Shown here one piece after another: positions 48,680 through 57,694 of a stretch of 64,000 nt of DNA. Both the position numbers and the translations under genes were made by a program. Source of the DNA: Phaeacidiphilus oryzae TH49 (GTDB lineage Bacteria > Actinomycetota > Actinomycetes > Streptomycetales > Streptomycetaceae); assembly GCF_000744815.1 (NCBI RefSeq), contig NZ_JQMQ01000005.1:4038055-4102054 (forward strand), given 5' to 3'. The notes under the pieces are model-generated. The model was given only the letters and a program-made list of their open reading frames with translations. It was not told the DNA's origin and did not search any database. The stretch's first letter is position 1. Each line of letters starts with the position of its first letter.

Positions 48680-50083
48680 TTACGCGGTGCGGAGATCGGT
48701 CTCGATCTGCTCCAGCGAGCGGCCCTTGGTCTCCGGGACCAGCTTCCAGACCAGCACCAGCAGCACCAGGTTGACCGCGGCGAAGATCCACATCGAGTGG
48801 CCGAGGCCGAGGTTCTTCGGGTCGGACATGATCGGGAAGATGTAGGTGATGAGGCCGGTCGAGGCCCACAGCACCACCGAGCAGAGGCCGGTGCCGACCC
48901 CGCGCAGCTTGAGCGGGAAGACCTCCGACATCATCAGCCAGACGATGGCGCCCCAGCCCAGCTCGTAACCGGCCAGGTAGACGGTGAGAAGGACCAGGGT
49001 GGAGAAGCCCAGGGCGGTCTGGCCGTGGACGTCGAGCACCACCAGGCCGGTGACGAAGAGGGTCAGCGTCATCACCGCGGAGCCGATCAGCAGCAGCGGC
49101 TTCCGCCCCCACCGGTCGACGACGAAGACCACCCAGGCGGTGAAGGCCAGCTTGGTGACGCCCAGGATCACGCCGGAGAGGAGCGCGGCGTTGGTGGAGA
49201 AGCCCAGCGAGGTGAGCATCGTCGGGAAGTACGCGTTGATCGTGTTGACGCCGCAGAACTGCTGGCCGATGGCGAGGAGGATGCCGACGAAGAGCATCGG
49301 ACGGACCCAGCGGCCGGTCAGCAGCTCGCGGAGGGTCCCGGAGTCCTTGATCTGCTCGGCCCGGATGACCTCGTGGATCGCCCCCGCGGCCTGCTCGATG
49401 TCGTCCTCGGGGCCGTGGGTGGCCGCCAGCACCGCGCGGCCCTCGTCCTCCCGCCCGGCCTGGAAGAGCCAGCGGGGCGTCTCCGGCAGCCGGGTGAGGC
49501 CGATCAGCAGCACCACGGCGGGGACCAGCGCCCCGGCCAGCATCCAGCGCCAGGCGTTGTCGCCCGCGTTGGCCAGGAAGTAGTCGACCAGGAAGGCGAT
49601 CAGGATGCCGGTGCAGATGAAGATCTGGTTGAGCGAGCCCATCGCGCCGCGGATGCGGGCCGGGGCGAGCTCGGTGAGGTAGGTCGGCACGGTGGCCGAG
49701 GAGAAGCCGACGCCCACGCCGATCACGAAGCGGAAGACCGCCAGCAGCGCCCAGTTGCCCGAGACGCAGGCCAGCACGGTGCCGACGATGACGACCACGC
49801 CGGCCACCATGATGGTGCGGCGGCGGCCGATCCGGGTGTTGAGCCGCCCGGCCAGCGCGGCGCCGAGCATCGCGCCGATCGAGATGGTGGCGGTGATCAG
49901 CCCCTTCTCGTTGTCGGTCATGTCCCAGTTCTTGACCAGCATGACCAGGACGCCGGAGATCACTCCGAGGTCGTACCCGAAGAGGATGCCGCCGAGGGCG
50001 CCGAAGAAGTAGAGGGTGCCCTTGTTGATCGTGCGGGTGGCGACGGGTGTTGGGGAACCCGTCGTGGTGGGTGTTGTCGCCAT
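48680..50083 (-). CDS. Sugar/H+ symporter, MFS sugar-porter family (paralogue 2)
   Basis: 467 residues, twelve helices. It has the same signatures as its neighbour (FGYDLGVISG, GRRRTIM, PETPRWLF, VVDRWGRKPLL, PETKGRSLEQIE). The two are clearly the product of a tandem duplication. ATG 50083 has GAGG 8 nt upstream, behind a well-formed promoter. Confidence 0.9.
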   Translation of the reverse strand: MATTPTTTGSPTPVATRTINKGTLYFFGALGGILFGYDLGVISGVLVMLVKNWDMTDNEKGLITATISIGAMLGAALAGRLNTRIGRRRTIMVAGVVVIVGTVLACVSGNWALLAVFRFVIGVGVGFSSATVPTYLTELAPARIRGAMGSLNQIFICTGILIAFLVDYFLANAGDNAWRWMLAGALVPAVVLLIGLTRLPETPRWLFQAGREDEGRAVLAATHGPEDDIEQAAGAIHEVIRAEQIKDSGTLRELLTGRWVRPMLFVGILLAIGQQFCGVNTINAYFPTMLTSLGFSTNAALLSGVILGVTKLAFTAWVVFVVDRWGRKPLLLIGSAVMTLTLFVTGLVVLDVHGQTALGFSTLVLLTVYLAGYELGWGAIVWLMMSEVFPLKLRGVGTGLCSVVLWASTGLITYIFPIMSDPKNLGLGHSMWIFAAVNLVLLVLVWKLVPETKGRSLEQIETDLRTA

Positions 50084-50406
50084 GCGTTCCGCCTCGTGTC
50101 CGGAGGTTGGGGGTCTGTTCGCTCCGCAGGACCCGTCCTTCCGGAGATCGAGTGGTGGCGATCAAACCCGGTCATGCCGCACCGGTCAACCCCTCCAATT
50201 GCGGGGGATTGACCCTTTTTGCTGCCCAACTTCCGTTCACAGGACTGAATGTAAGTCTGTATCAGGAACGATTTTACTTTCCCTTGACTCTCCTGGCGAT
50301 TGCTTGAAACAACTGACCGCCCCCACGATGGGCGCACGCTTCGTAAGGATCCCGTCCTCCGCCACGCCCAGGAGGTGCCGCAACCGCAGAGCCCGCGACC
50401 GCAGAG
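50084..50406. other. Upstream region of the sugar porters
   Basis: 323 bp without a gene, from the porter start to the stop of the SDR gene. It holds the porter promoter (50161-50189). Bases ~50205-50330 are markedly AT-richer than the surroundings, with several T-runs and a second TTGACC on the plus strand. This could be an upstream activator region. Confidence 0.5.
50161..50189 (-). promoter_or_regulatory. Promoter of sugar-porter paralogue 2
   Basis: On the minus strand: TTGACC (50189-50184), 17-bp spacer, TTTGAT (50166-50161). The leader is ~70 nt. The TTGACCGG(T/G)...GCGG context resembles that upstream of paralogue 1. Confidence 0.6.
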
Positions 50407-51225
50407 TCAGCGCATGAACTCGCCGGCGTTCACCAGCAGCTGCTGCCCGGTGATCGCCCGCGCCCGATCGGAGGCGAAGAAGAGCGCCGCCTCCGCCACG
50501 TCGTCGTCGCCGGCCGGCTCCGGCAGGGCCATTCGCTTGGCCAGCCGGGCCTTCACGGTCTCCTCCGGCACCCCCTCGCGCGCCGCCGAGCCCCGGACGA
50601 ATCCGGCCACCGCCGGGCCCCACATCCAGCCCGGCTGCACCGAGTTGACCCGGATCCGGTCCGGCCCGACCTCGCGGGCCAGCGAGTACATGGCCGAGGT
50701 GAGCGCCCCCTTGGAGGCGGCGTACGCGGCCTGCCGCACCTCGTTCGGCGCGGCCACCGAGGACTGGGTGCCGATCCACACCACCGAGCCGCCCCCGCGC
50801 CGCCGCATCGAGGGCAGGCAGGCCCGGGTGACCCGCAGGGTCCCGTAGAGGTTGACCTCGAGCACCCCGCGCCAGTCCGCGAACTCCGGGTCCGCCTCGT
50901 CCAGTCCGCCGAAGACCCGGTCCTGCGCGGCCACCTGCACCAGGGCGTCCACCCCGCCGAAGCGCTCCTCGCAGAGCGCCGCCAGTCGCGCGCAGTCCTC
51001 CCCGTCGGTGATGTCGGCCGCCCGGTGGGCGACCCGCTGCCGGCCGCCGGGGGCGGCCTTCTCGGCCTCCTGCGCGGCCTCCTCGGCGATCTCCGCCAGC
51101 GCCTCCGCGCTCCGCGCGGCCAGCACCACGCGGGCGCCGTCCCGCGCCGCGCCCAGCGCCACCCGGCGCCCCAGGCCCGCGCCCACCCCGGTCACCAGTA
51201 CGGTCTTGCCCTCAAGCGGCAGCAT
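50407..51225 (-). CDS. Short-chain dehydrogenase/reductase
   Basis: 272 residues from ATG 51225. The classical SDR fold: cofactor motif TGVGAGLG (12-19), catalytic Ser in WIGTQSSV, YAASKGA (Tyr-x3-Lys), and a C-terminal GQQLLVNAG. Likely NAD(P)-dependent oxidation or reduction of an alcohol or ketone; substrate unknown. TACCCT ends 7 nt before the ATG, so it may be leaderless. It is divergent from an EthD-like gene, with a palindrome between them. Confidence 0.88.
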   Translation of the reverse strand: MLPLEGKTVLVTGVGAGLGRRVALGAARDGARVVLAARSAEALAEIAEEAAQEAEKAAPGGRQRVAHRAADITDGEDCARLAALCEERFGGVDALVQVAAQDRVFGGLDEADPEFADWRGVLEVNLYGTLRVTRACLPSMRRRGGGSVVWIGTQSSVAAPNEVRQAAYAASKGALTSAMYSLAREVGPDRIRVNSVQPGWMWGPAVAGFVRGSAAREGVPEETVKARLAKRMALPEPAGDDDVAEAALFFASDRARAITGQQLLVNAGEFMR

Positions 51226-51232
51226 GCGCGCC

Positions 51233-51238
51233 AGGGTA
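51233..51238 (-). promoter_or_regulatory. -10 box of the SDR gene
   Basis: TACCCT on the minus strand, 7 nt upstream of the ATG, with no Shine-Dalgarno: leaderless arrangement. Confidence 0.45.
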
Positions 51239-51278
51239 GGACGGCGGGCCGTGCATGGCCATGGCCACGGCAAGGTTT

Positions 51279-51293
51279 CTGACGTACCGTCAG
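51279..51293. promoter_or_regulatory. Palindromic operator between divergent genes
   Basis: CTGACG-TAC-CGTCAG is a perfect 6-bp inverted repeat of the TetR-operator kind. It contains TACCGT (51285-51290), a candidate -10 that lies 6 nt before ATG 51297. A bound repressor would cover that promoter. Confidence 0.55.
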
Positions 51294-51296
51294 CTC

Positions 51297-52232
51297 ATGG
51301 CAGAGGGCGAGGAAACCGAGGTACCAGAAGAGTCCCAGGCGAGGCCGCGAAGCGCTCCCCGCGACACCGCCGCCGATGCCGCCACCGACGCCGGGGCCGA
51401 AGACGCCGGCCTGCATGCCGCGCTGGCCGCCCGCGGCCCCTACGGCACCACCGTCGGCAGCGCGCTGATCACCATGGTCGAGCCGCATCCGGGCCATGAG
51501 CACGCCTACAACCGCTGGTACGAGGACGACCACTTCATCGCCGGCGCGATGGCCATGCCGCACATGTTCGCCGGGCGCCGCTGGGTGGCCACCCGCGAAC
51601 TCCAGCTGCTGCGCTACCCCGAGAAGTCGGCGATCGCCCAGCCGATCACCGCGGGCTGCTACCTCTCCACCTACTGGCTCACGCCCGGCCGCTACCCCGA
51701 CCACATCCGCTGGTCGGTGGAGATCAACAAGCGGCTGAACCGCGACGGGCGGGTCTACCAGGACCGCACCCATGTCTTCACCGCGTTCCAGGAGCACGTG
51801 GCCACCGCCTACCGGGACGGCGCCGCCGGACCGCGCGACTTCCACGCCCTCGACCACCCCTACCAGGGCCTGGTCGTCGAGGTGATCGACACCGACACCG
51901 CCGAGCAGTCGGCGGCCGCCTACGACTGGCTGATGTCCCGCGGCCTGCCCCGCCGGCTGCCGCGCGGCGGCCCGGCCGCGATGTGCGTCCTCTTCCGCCC
52001 GATGCCGCTGCCGGCCGGCCGGATGTCGTACGTCAAGGAGGTGGAGGGGCTCGACACTCGGCTGACCCTGCTCTGGTTCCTCGATCTGCCGCCCCAGGAC
52101 TGCTGGTCCGCGGCCTTCACCGGACTGGACGAGGAGACCGCAGGCGCCGTCCCGGGTGCGCGGGTCGAGCTGGTCGCCCCGTTCCTGCCGACCGTCCCCG
52201 GCACCGACCGCTACGTCGACCAGCTGCGCTGA
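51297..52232 (+). CDS. EthD-like dimeric alpha/beta-barrel protein
   Basis: 311 residues from ATG 51297; ATG 51255 upstream is possible but would place the operator inside the gene. Residues ~50-110 (LITMVEPHPGHEHAYNRWYE and DDHFIAGAMA) match the NRWYExxHF pattern of EthD/dimeric ferredoxin-like domains. The C-terminal third (LTLLWFLDLPPQDCWSAAFT) may be a second such domain. No enzyme assignment is possible. Pairing with a divergent SDR and a shared operator suggests catabolism of a non-sugar organic substrate. Confidence 0.6.
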   Translation: MAEGEETEVPEESQARPRSAPRDTAADAATDAGAEDAGLHAALAARGPYGTTVGSALITMVEPHPGHEHAYNRWYEDDHFIAGAMAMPHMFAGRRWVATRELQLLRYPEKSAIAQPITAGCYLSTYWLTPGRYPDHIRWSVEINKRLNRDGRVYQDRTHVFTAFQEHVATAYRDGAAGPRDFHALDHPYQGLVVEVIDTDTAEQSAAAYDWLMSRGLPRRLPRGGPAAMCVLFRPMPLPAGRMSYVKEVEGLDTRLTLLWFLDLPPQDCWSAAFTGLDEETAGAVPGARVELVAPFLPTVPGTDRYVDQLR

Positions 52233-52291
52233 AGCCGCCATCGGGGCGGGATACGGATTTTTTCGCAGTGGTGGATCGCGGTGTGCGGGGA

Positions 52292-52328
52292 CCCCGTCCG
52301 GTACGTCGGGGGTTCGTACCCGACGGGG
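52292..52328. terminator. Bidirectional terminator
   Basis: The stem CCCCGTC/GACGGGG continues after one mismatch with six more pairs (GGTACG/CGTACC) around a 9-nt loop. It lies between convergent EthD-like and DUF397 genes. A T6 run (52257-52262) precedes it. Confidence 0.7.
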
Positions 52329-52357
52329 CCTGCCGGCCCGGGCGCCGTACGAGGGCC

Positions 52358-52567
52358 TCAGCCCTCGAAGGCGCCCGAGCCGGCGGCGGTCACGAACGCG
52401 TTCCAGGCCTCGGCGGAGAAGCGGAGGGCCGGGCCGTCGGGGTCCTTCGAGTCCCGCACGGCGATCGAGGCGGAGTCCGGTACGGCGACCTCGACGCAGT
52501 TGCCGTTGGCACCGCTGTGGCTGGACTTGCGCCACTCCAGCCGAGTGGGGACGGTCTGGTCGTTCAT
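52358..52567 (-). CDS. DUF397 protein
   Basis: 69 residues. WRKSSHSGANGNCVEVAV and VRDSKDPDGPALRFSAEAW are the complete DUF397 signature. The family is found almost only in actinobacteria, nearly always beside an XRE regulator; some pairs act as toxin-antitoxin-like or developmental switches. ATG 52567 overlaps the regulator's stop (ATGA). Confidence 0.95.
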   Translation of the reverse strand: MNDQTVPTRLEWRKSSHSGANGNCVEVAVPDSASIAVRDSKDPDGPALRFSAEAWNAFVTAAGSGAFEG

Positions 52568-53421
52568 TGCGCGTGCTCCTTCGCAATCTTCCCTATCACC
52601 ACTCGGGAGTCGGCGGGACTGAGCGCCGTGGCCCGGAGGTGTTCGTAAAGCCCGGTATACCGGCGTACGTCCGACTCCTTCTCCAGGTAGAGATCGCTTG
52701 TCACTCCTTCGAGGTAAACCACCGCAGTATCTGCTGACTCGGGGAACTCGAGGATGGAGAATGCGCCCGACATGCCCGGGTGGGCACCGGCGCTGAAGCC
52801 GATCACCTGAAGATTCACATGTGGCAACTCGCAGAAGGCGGCGAGCTGTTCGAGCTGCTGGCGCATCACCTCGGGGCTGCCGACGATCCGGCGGAGCGCC
52901 GCCTCGTCGATGACCGCCCAGAACTCCACGGGGTTGTCCCCGGTGACGCGCTCCTGGCGGCGCATCCGCACCTCGGCCCGCCGCTCGACGGCCTCCGCGT
53001 CCCGGTCCGGCTGGATGCCGGCGATGGCGGCGCGGGCGTAGTCCCGGGTCTGCAGCAGCCCCGGGATGAGCAGCGACTCATAGGTCCGGATCGAGGCGGC
53101 CTCGTCCTCGAGTCCGATGTAGACGCTGTACGGGAGGTCGCCGAAGGCGTGCCACCAGCCGCGCTGCCGCGACTCGCGGGCCATCGCCATCAGGCCCTCG
53201 ATCATCGTCTCGTCGGTCACCCCGTAGACGCCGCAGAGATCGCGCACATCGCGCTGGCTGATCGAGCGCCGCCCGTTCTCCAGTCGGCTGATCTTGGACT
53301 GGGAGACCAGGAGTTGGGCCGCGACCTCCTCCGCCGTGAGTCCGCGGGCCTCACGCAGCCTGCGGAGCTCGGAGCCCAGTCGCCGGCGCCGAACTGTCGG
53401 GTTGATGCTGGCGGACGACAC
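52564..53421 (-). CDS. XRE-family regulator with DUF5753 domain
   Basis: 285 residues from GTG 53421, with GGAGGT 5 nt upstream; an ATG at 53472 has no RBS. The N-terminal HTH (LREARGLTAEEVAAQLLVSQ, SKISRLENGRR) is followed by the DUF5753 ligand-sensor-like domain (SLLIPGLLQTRDYARA, VIDEAALRRIVGS). It is translationally coupled to the DUF397 gene. S. coelicolor has many such pairs; most have no known ligand. Confidence 0.93.
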   Translation of the reverse strand: MSSASINPTVRRRRLGSELRRLREARGLTAEEVAAQLLVSQSKISRLENGRRSISQRDVRDLCGVYGVTDETMIEGLMAMARESRQRGWWHAFGDLPYSVYIGLEDEAASIRTYESLLIPGLLQTRDYARAAIAGIQPDRDAEAVERRAEVRMRRQERVTGDNPVEFWAVIDEAALRRIVGSPEVMRQQLEQLAAFCELPHVNLQVIGFSAGAHPGMSGAFSILEFPESADTAVVYLEGVTSDLYLEKESDVRRYTGLYEHLRATALSPADSRVVIGKIAKEHAQ

Positions 53422-53834
53422 ATCGACCTCCGACCGCCGAAATTGGTTGGTATTTCTTCCGCTAGGCAGCATGCCATCGGGCGGAGGGCGTGTGGGAGGG
53501 ATTTACCCAGCTCATCGCCGAGAAGAGCGGTAATGCGCACGGGACCTGCCGATCTTCGGTGCCAATTCGTCCCGATAGGCGCACCTGTGCCCAGGTTTGA
53601 CGTTTACTCAGCGGGCGTGAGCCCTGGGCGCGCGTAACGATCTCACGCGCCCCCGGGGCGAACCGCCTCCGGGCATGGCTCAGCGCCGTGCGGCGACTGC
53701 GACGCCGCACGGCGCTCGACCACTCGGCCGGCCGACCGGGCCGTCGGCCACCGGCCATCGACCGGCGGCCGCCGACGGGCGACGGCCGGGGCCGATGACC
53801 GGCGGCCGGCGGGTACCGGCCGCCGTCCCGCGCG
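53422..53834. other. Upstream region of the XRE gene and low-complexity GC tract
   Basis: 413 bp without a gene. The part near the XRE start is AT-richer and should contain its promoter. From ~53690 to 53890 the sequence is almost wholly GGCC/CCGG/GCCG words, running into the 3' end of the GPP34 gene. GCGCGTAACGATCTCACGCGC at 53628 is an imperfect inverted repeat. Confidence 0.5.
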
Positions 53835-53890
53835 CTACCGGACGGCCGCCCGGGCCATCCCGCGCGCGGCCGGGACCGCGGCGGGCCGCC
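53690..53890. repeat. Low-complexity GGCC/CCGG-rich tract
   Basis: Repeated CCGGCGGCCG, GGCCGTCGGCC and GACCGGCGGCC words give many overlapping inverted repeats. The tract covers the terminal Ala/Arg-rich codons of the GPP34 gene. Confidence 0.6.
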
Positions 53891-54560
53891 GGCCCGTGCT
53901 CGCCGACCGCGCGGCCGTACCGCGCGACTGCGTGGCCGGGATGCCGTTCTGCACGTCCATGACGGCGTGGGCGACCATTCCGCCCATCGGGTCGTACCGG
54001 ATCAGGTCACGCAGGCGTGACCGACACGACCGTCCCTCGTTACCCGGGTACAAGTGCTTACCCAGCCCGACCGCGTGCGCCAGCGAAGCCAGCGCGGCCG
54101 TGCGGGGGTCCGGGGGTACCCCGGTCCTGATCGCGGCGTCCAGGCGCTCCTTGATCGCCTGGTTCGTGGACTCCTCCGACGCCTGGTACCGGGTCGTCGG
54201 GAGCACTCCGCACACCTGTCCGGGAACCGCGCGCACCATTCCGCACCTCTCAAGGTGTGCAAGGTACGTCTGGCGAAGCCCCAAGCGGGGCCCGCCGATC
54301 CAGGACACCGCGCGTACCGGGCTGCCGCGCCTGCGCAGCAGTTCGAGCGCGTGGTCCAGGGTCGGGTCTCCGGTCGGTCGCGGCATGACCACGGCGATTC
54401 GGTCACCGTTCGGAACTATCCGTCCGGCCAGGGCCAGCTCTACGAGCTGGGCCCCGGCGAGTCCGAGGTCGAGGGTCTGCGGCTGCGCCGTGGTGCCCGT
54501 GGCCGGGTCCAGTGCGAGCAACAACAGTTCCTCGGGAATTGTTCTGCGGCTCCTGCCCAT
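53835..54560 (-). CDS. GPP34 (GOLPH3-like) family protein
   Basis: 241 residues from ATG 54560, with GGGAGG 5 nt upstream. The opening TIPEELLLLALDPATG and LDLGLAGAQLVELALAGRI are the GPP34 signature. The eukaryotic relative GOLPH3 binds phosphatidylinositol-4-phosphate on Golgi membranes; the bacterial function is unknown, with a membrane-lipid role possible. The last ~35 residues are low-complexity Ala/Arg. The frame is open upstream to 54857, but without family sequence. Confidence 0.85.
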   Translation of the reverse strand: MGRSRRTIPEELLLLALDPATGTTAQPQTLDLGLAGAQLVELALAGRIVPNGDRIAVVMPRPTGDPTLDHALELLRRRGSPVRAVSWIGGPRLGLRQTYLAHLERCGMVRAVPGQVCGVLPTTRYQASEESTNQAIKERLDAAIRTGVPPDPRTAALASLAHAVGLGKHLYPGNEGRSCRSRLRDLIRYDPMGGMVAHAVMDVQNGIPATQSRGTAARSASTGRRPAAVPAARGMARAAVR

Positions 54561-54989
54561 CCAAGCCTCCCCGCGTGGATGGCAAACAGAGTGACGCCTC
54601 TCACACCCTGCTGTCGAGAGTGCCTTGGGATGGATGGCTGTTTGTGATCTCGGGAACCACCCCGCGAGCTCGAACGTCTGGCTCAGCAGCGGGCGCTGGA
54701 AGCTAGGACTCGCGAGGGCTCCGCAAGGCTTCCGCGGACGAATCGGGGTGCGATCGCGCGCAAAGCGTGAAGCCCTGTCGTTCCTTGCGCCGCTTCGGGG
54801 AGATTTCCGCCGGATCGGGGGATTCATAGGATTTCGGGGGAAACTGCGGGGTAACAACGGGGTTTACCCCGGTTCGTCGTTCAGCTGGAACGTACGGACC
54901 GGGGCTTCGGCGGTGTTGGTAGCGGAATGCGCGCCTCCGGTAGACGATCATGGATGCGTTCCGGTCATGCGCGCGAGGAGGTTGGGTAC
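54561..54989. other. Divergent intergenic region, GPP34 / carboxypeptidase
   Basis: 429 bp. TAGGAT (54827-54832) is a possible rightward -10 with a weak -35 (TTTCCG, 17-bp spacer). Runs of GGGG recur every ~15-20 bp from 54796 to 54870, ending in CGGGG-TTTA-CCCCG. I see no gene. Confidence 0.45.
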
Positions 54990-57694
54990 GTGGGCGGCGA
55001 GTCCCGGAGCAAGGTCCGGACGACCGACGGGGACGCAGAGGAGGTCACGGTCGCGGCGGAGAGCGCGGAGAGCGGCGCGGAACGCGCGCCCGATCCGACC
55101 CTCCACCTGCGCGCGCAGCCCGCGGCCGGGCCGCGGGACGCCGAGGCGGAACCCGACCCGAAGCCCGCGCCGAAGCCGGGCCACCAGCGCGAGGCGGCGG
55201 CCCCGGACGAGCCGGACGGCCCGCCCGCCGCCGAGCACCCCTCTGACGCGCCCTCCCCGGCCGCTCCCCAGGCGGACCGCCCGACGACGGCGTTCCGCCC
55301 GCCGAAGCCCGTTCCCGACGCGAAGGCCCCGACGGGGCCCGATGCGAAGGCCCTCACGGGGCCCGACACCCCCGCCGAGGCGCCGACGGACCGGCCGACC
55401 GCGGTGTTCCGCGCGCCCAAGGACCAGTCGGCCGCGAAGACACCGGCCACGTCGGCCACGCAGGCTCCAGCCGAGGACGAGGCCGAGCCGGATGTGCCCG
55501 GCGGCAGCCAGGCGGACAAACCGACCAGGGCACTCCGCGCCCCCGACGCTGAGTCGCAGGCCGACGCCGCGACCGGGCCGAAGGGGGATCGGCCGACGGC
55601 GGTGTTCCGCGCGCCCAAGGACGGCTCTGCCGCGCAGGCCGAGACCGAGGCCGGCGACAAGCCGGACGCGCCTGCCGAGGCGAAGCCGGATCGGCCGACC
55701 GCGGTGTTTCGGGCACCCAAGGGCGGGTCGGACGCGAAGGCCCCGGCGCCTGCCGAAGCCGAAGCCCCCGACGACGCGAAGGCCCCGGCGGCTACCGAAG
55801 CCGAGGCCCCGGCCGCGCCGAAGGAGCGGGACCGGCCGACTACGGCGTCCCGCGCCAAGGGGGAGTCCGGCGCGAAGGGGTCGGCCGACGCCGAAACGGG
55901 ATCGAAGGCCACCCCGGCCGAGCCGAAGGGCGCCCGCCCGACCACGCCGCCGCCCGGCGGCAAGGACGAGTCGGACACCCCGGCCGAGCCGAAGGCGGAC
56001 CGGCCGACGACCGTGCTGCCCGGCGGCAAGGCCAAGAGCCAGGACGACGCAGACGCTGACACCGCGTCGAAGGCGGACCCGCCGACGACTGTGCTGCCCA
56101 GCGGCAAGGGGAAAACGGAGCCCCCGTCCCCGTCGAAGGCGGACCCGCCGACGACCGTGCTGCCCAGCGGCAAGGGCAAGACCGAAGCCGACGCAGACGC
56201 CTCCGGGAGCGCAGCCGCCAAGCCGGCCGCCAGCGCCAAGCCCGCCGCAGGCGCCAGCGCCAGCGCCGCCGCCCCGCCGGCGGCATCCCGCCGCGGCCCG
56301 CCGCGCCGCCCGCCGCCGCGGCGAAGCTGCCGACGCCGCAGCCGTCGCCCCCCGCGCCGCCCGCGCCCCCGAAGCCGCCCGCGCCGCCGTTCACGTCGCC
56401 GGAGAGCACCTCCGAGGCCATGCAGGTGCTCGCCTCGCTCTCCGGACGTCCGATGACGCCCCTGCGCCAGCTGGCCAGACGGCTCAAGATCTGGGGCTCC
56501 CTGGTCGTCCTGCTGCTGGTCGTCTTCACGGTCGTGCAGTTCGTCCGCCCGCTCCCGGATCCGGCGCTGAAGCTGACCGCCGCCTCCAGCTACGCCTTCG
56601 GCGGCACCGCGCCGGCCATGCCGTGGCCGTCCGCCGGCCAGGCCGCCGTCGAGGTCGAGGGCCTCGGCAGCCTGGGCCGCAGCGGCCCGAAGGGCACCGA
56701 GGTGCCGATCGCCAGCGTCACCAAGGTGATGACCGCGTACCTGATCCTCCGCGACCACCCGCTCAAGCCCGGCGAGAAGGGCCCGACCCTGTCCGTGGAC
56801 GCCCAGGCCGCCAGCGACTACTCGACCGGCAGCGCCGAGGGCGAGTCGGTGGTCAAGGTGACGAACCGTCAGAAGATCAGCGAGTACCAGGCGCTGCAGA
56901 TGCTGCTGATCCCGTCGGCGAACAACATCGCCCGCCTCCTCGGCCGCTGGGACGCCGGCTCGGACCCGGCCTTCGTGCAGAAGATGCAGGCCACGGCCAA
57001 GCAGCTCGGCATGGACGACACCACCTACACCGACCCGTCCGGCCTCACCCCGACCACCAAGAGCACCGCCGACGACCAGCTGAAGCTGGCCCGCATGGTC
57101 TGGCAGAACGCGGTCTTCCGGGAGATCGTCGGCACCGGCTCGTTCACCCCGCCCGGCGACGGCGTGATGTACAACAACAACGCGGTGCTCTACCAGGACG
57201 GCATCGTCGGTATGAAGACCGGCTCGTCCTCGGCCGCGCTCGGCTGCCTGATGTTCGCCGCCGAGTACAAGATCGGCGGCCAGACCCGGACCGTCCTCGG
57301 CGTGACCCTCGGCCAGCCGGCGACCTCCTCGGCCTCGATCCTCACCAACGCGCTCAACGCCTCCAAGGACCTGGTGGTGGCGACCGAGAAGTCGCTGGAG
57401 TCGCACGACCTGGTGAAGAAGGGCGAGGTCGTCGGCTACGTGGACGACGGCATGGGCGGCCACACGCCGCTCGTCGCCACCAAGGACTCGACGGTCACCG
57501 GCTGGGGCGGCCTCTCCGTCCAGCTCGGCATGACGCCGAGCGCCGCCGACGGCAAGGTCCCGCACACGGCGAAGGCCGGCGACCAGGTCGGCTACCTGAC
57601 GATCGGTTCCGGCACCGGCGAGACGAAGATCCCGGTGGCCCTCCAGTCCGACCTCAAGCAGCCCTCCCTGGGCGCCCGCTGGGCCCACATCTGA
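54990..57694 (+). pseudogene. D-Ala-D-Ala carboxypeptidase (peptidase S11) with long repeat tail, apparent frameshift
   Basis: GTG 54990 (GAGGAGG 8 nt upstream) starts a ~425-residue hydrophilic region with ten copies of a DRPTTV(L/F)-type motif. Near 56262-56300 the sensible reading shifts from this frame to the one that starts one base earlier. The shifted frame gives Pro-rich linker, LARRLKIWG, one membrane helix and the S11 domain. Catalytic motifs are intact: SVTK (Ser-x2-Lys), SAN and KTG. The enzyme trims peptidoglycan stem peptides outside the membrane, so the tail is cytoplasmic. One base appears lost in a GC-rich tract; this may be a sequencing error, a real mutation or a programmed shift. 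ATG 56420 could restart a membrane-anchored short form. Confidence 0.8.
55270..56175 (+). repeat. Ten degenerate DRPTT repeats in the carboxypeptidase tail
   Basis: The 13-residue cores recur about every 25-40 residues: [23 protein letters not shown] (three), [43 protein letters not shown] and [11 protein letters not shown] (two). The spacers are Ala/Glu/Asp/Pro-rich. Confidence 0.85.

Noticed and set aside
47055-50165. One continuous minus-strand frame across both sugar-porter loci
   Set aside because: The upstream part lies out of frame with paralogue 2 and gives nonsense. Two separate genes with their own starts explain the region.
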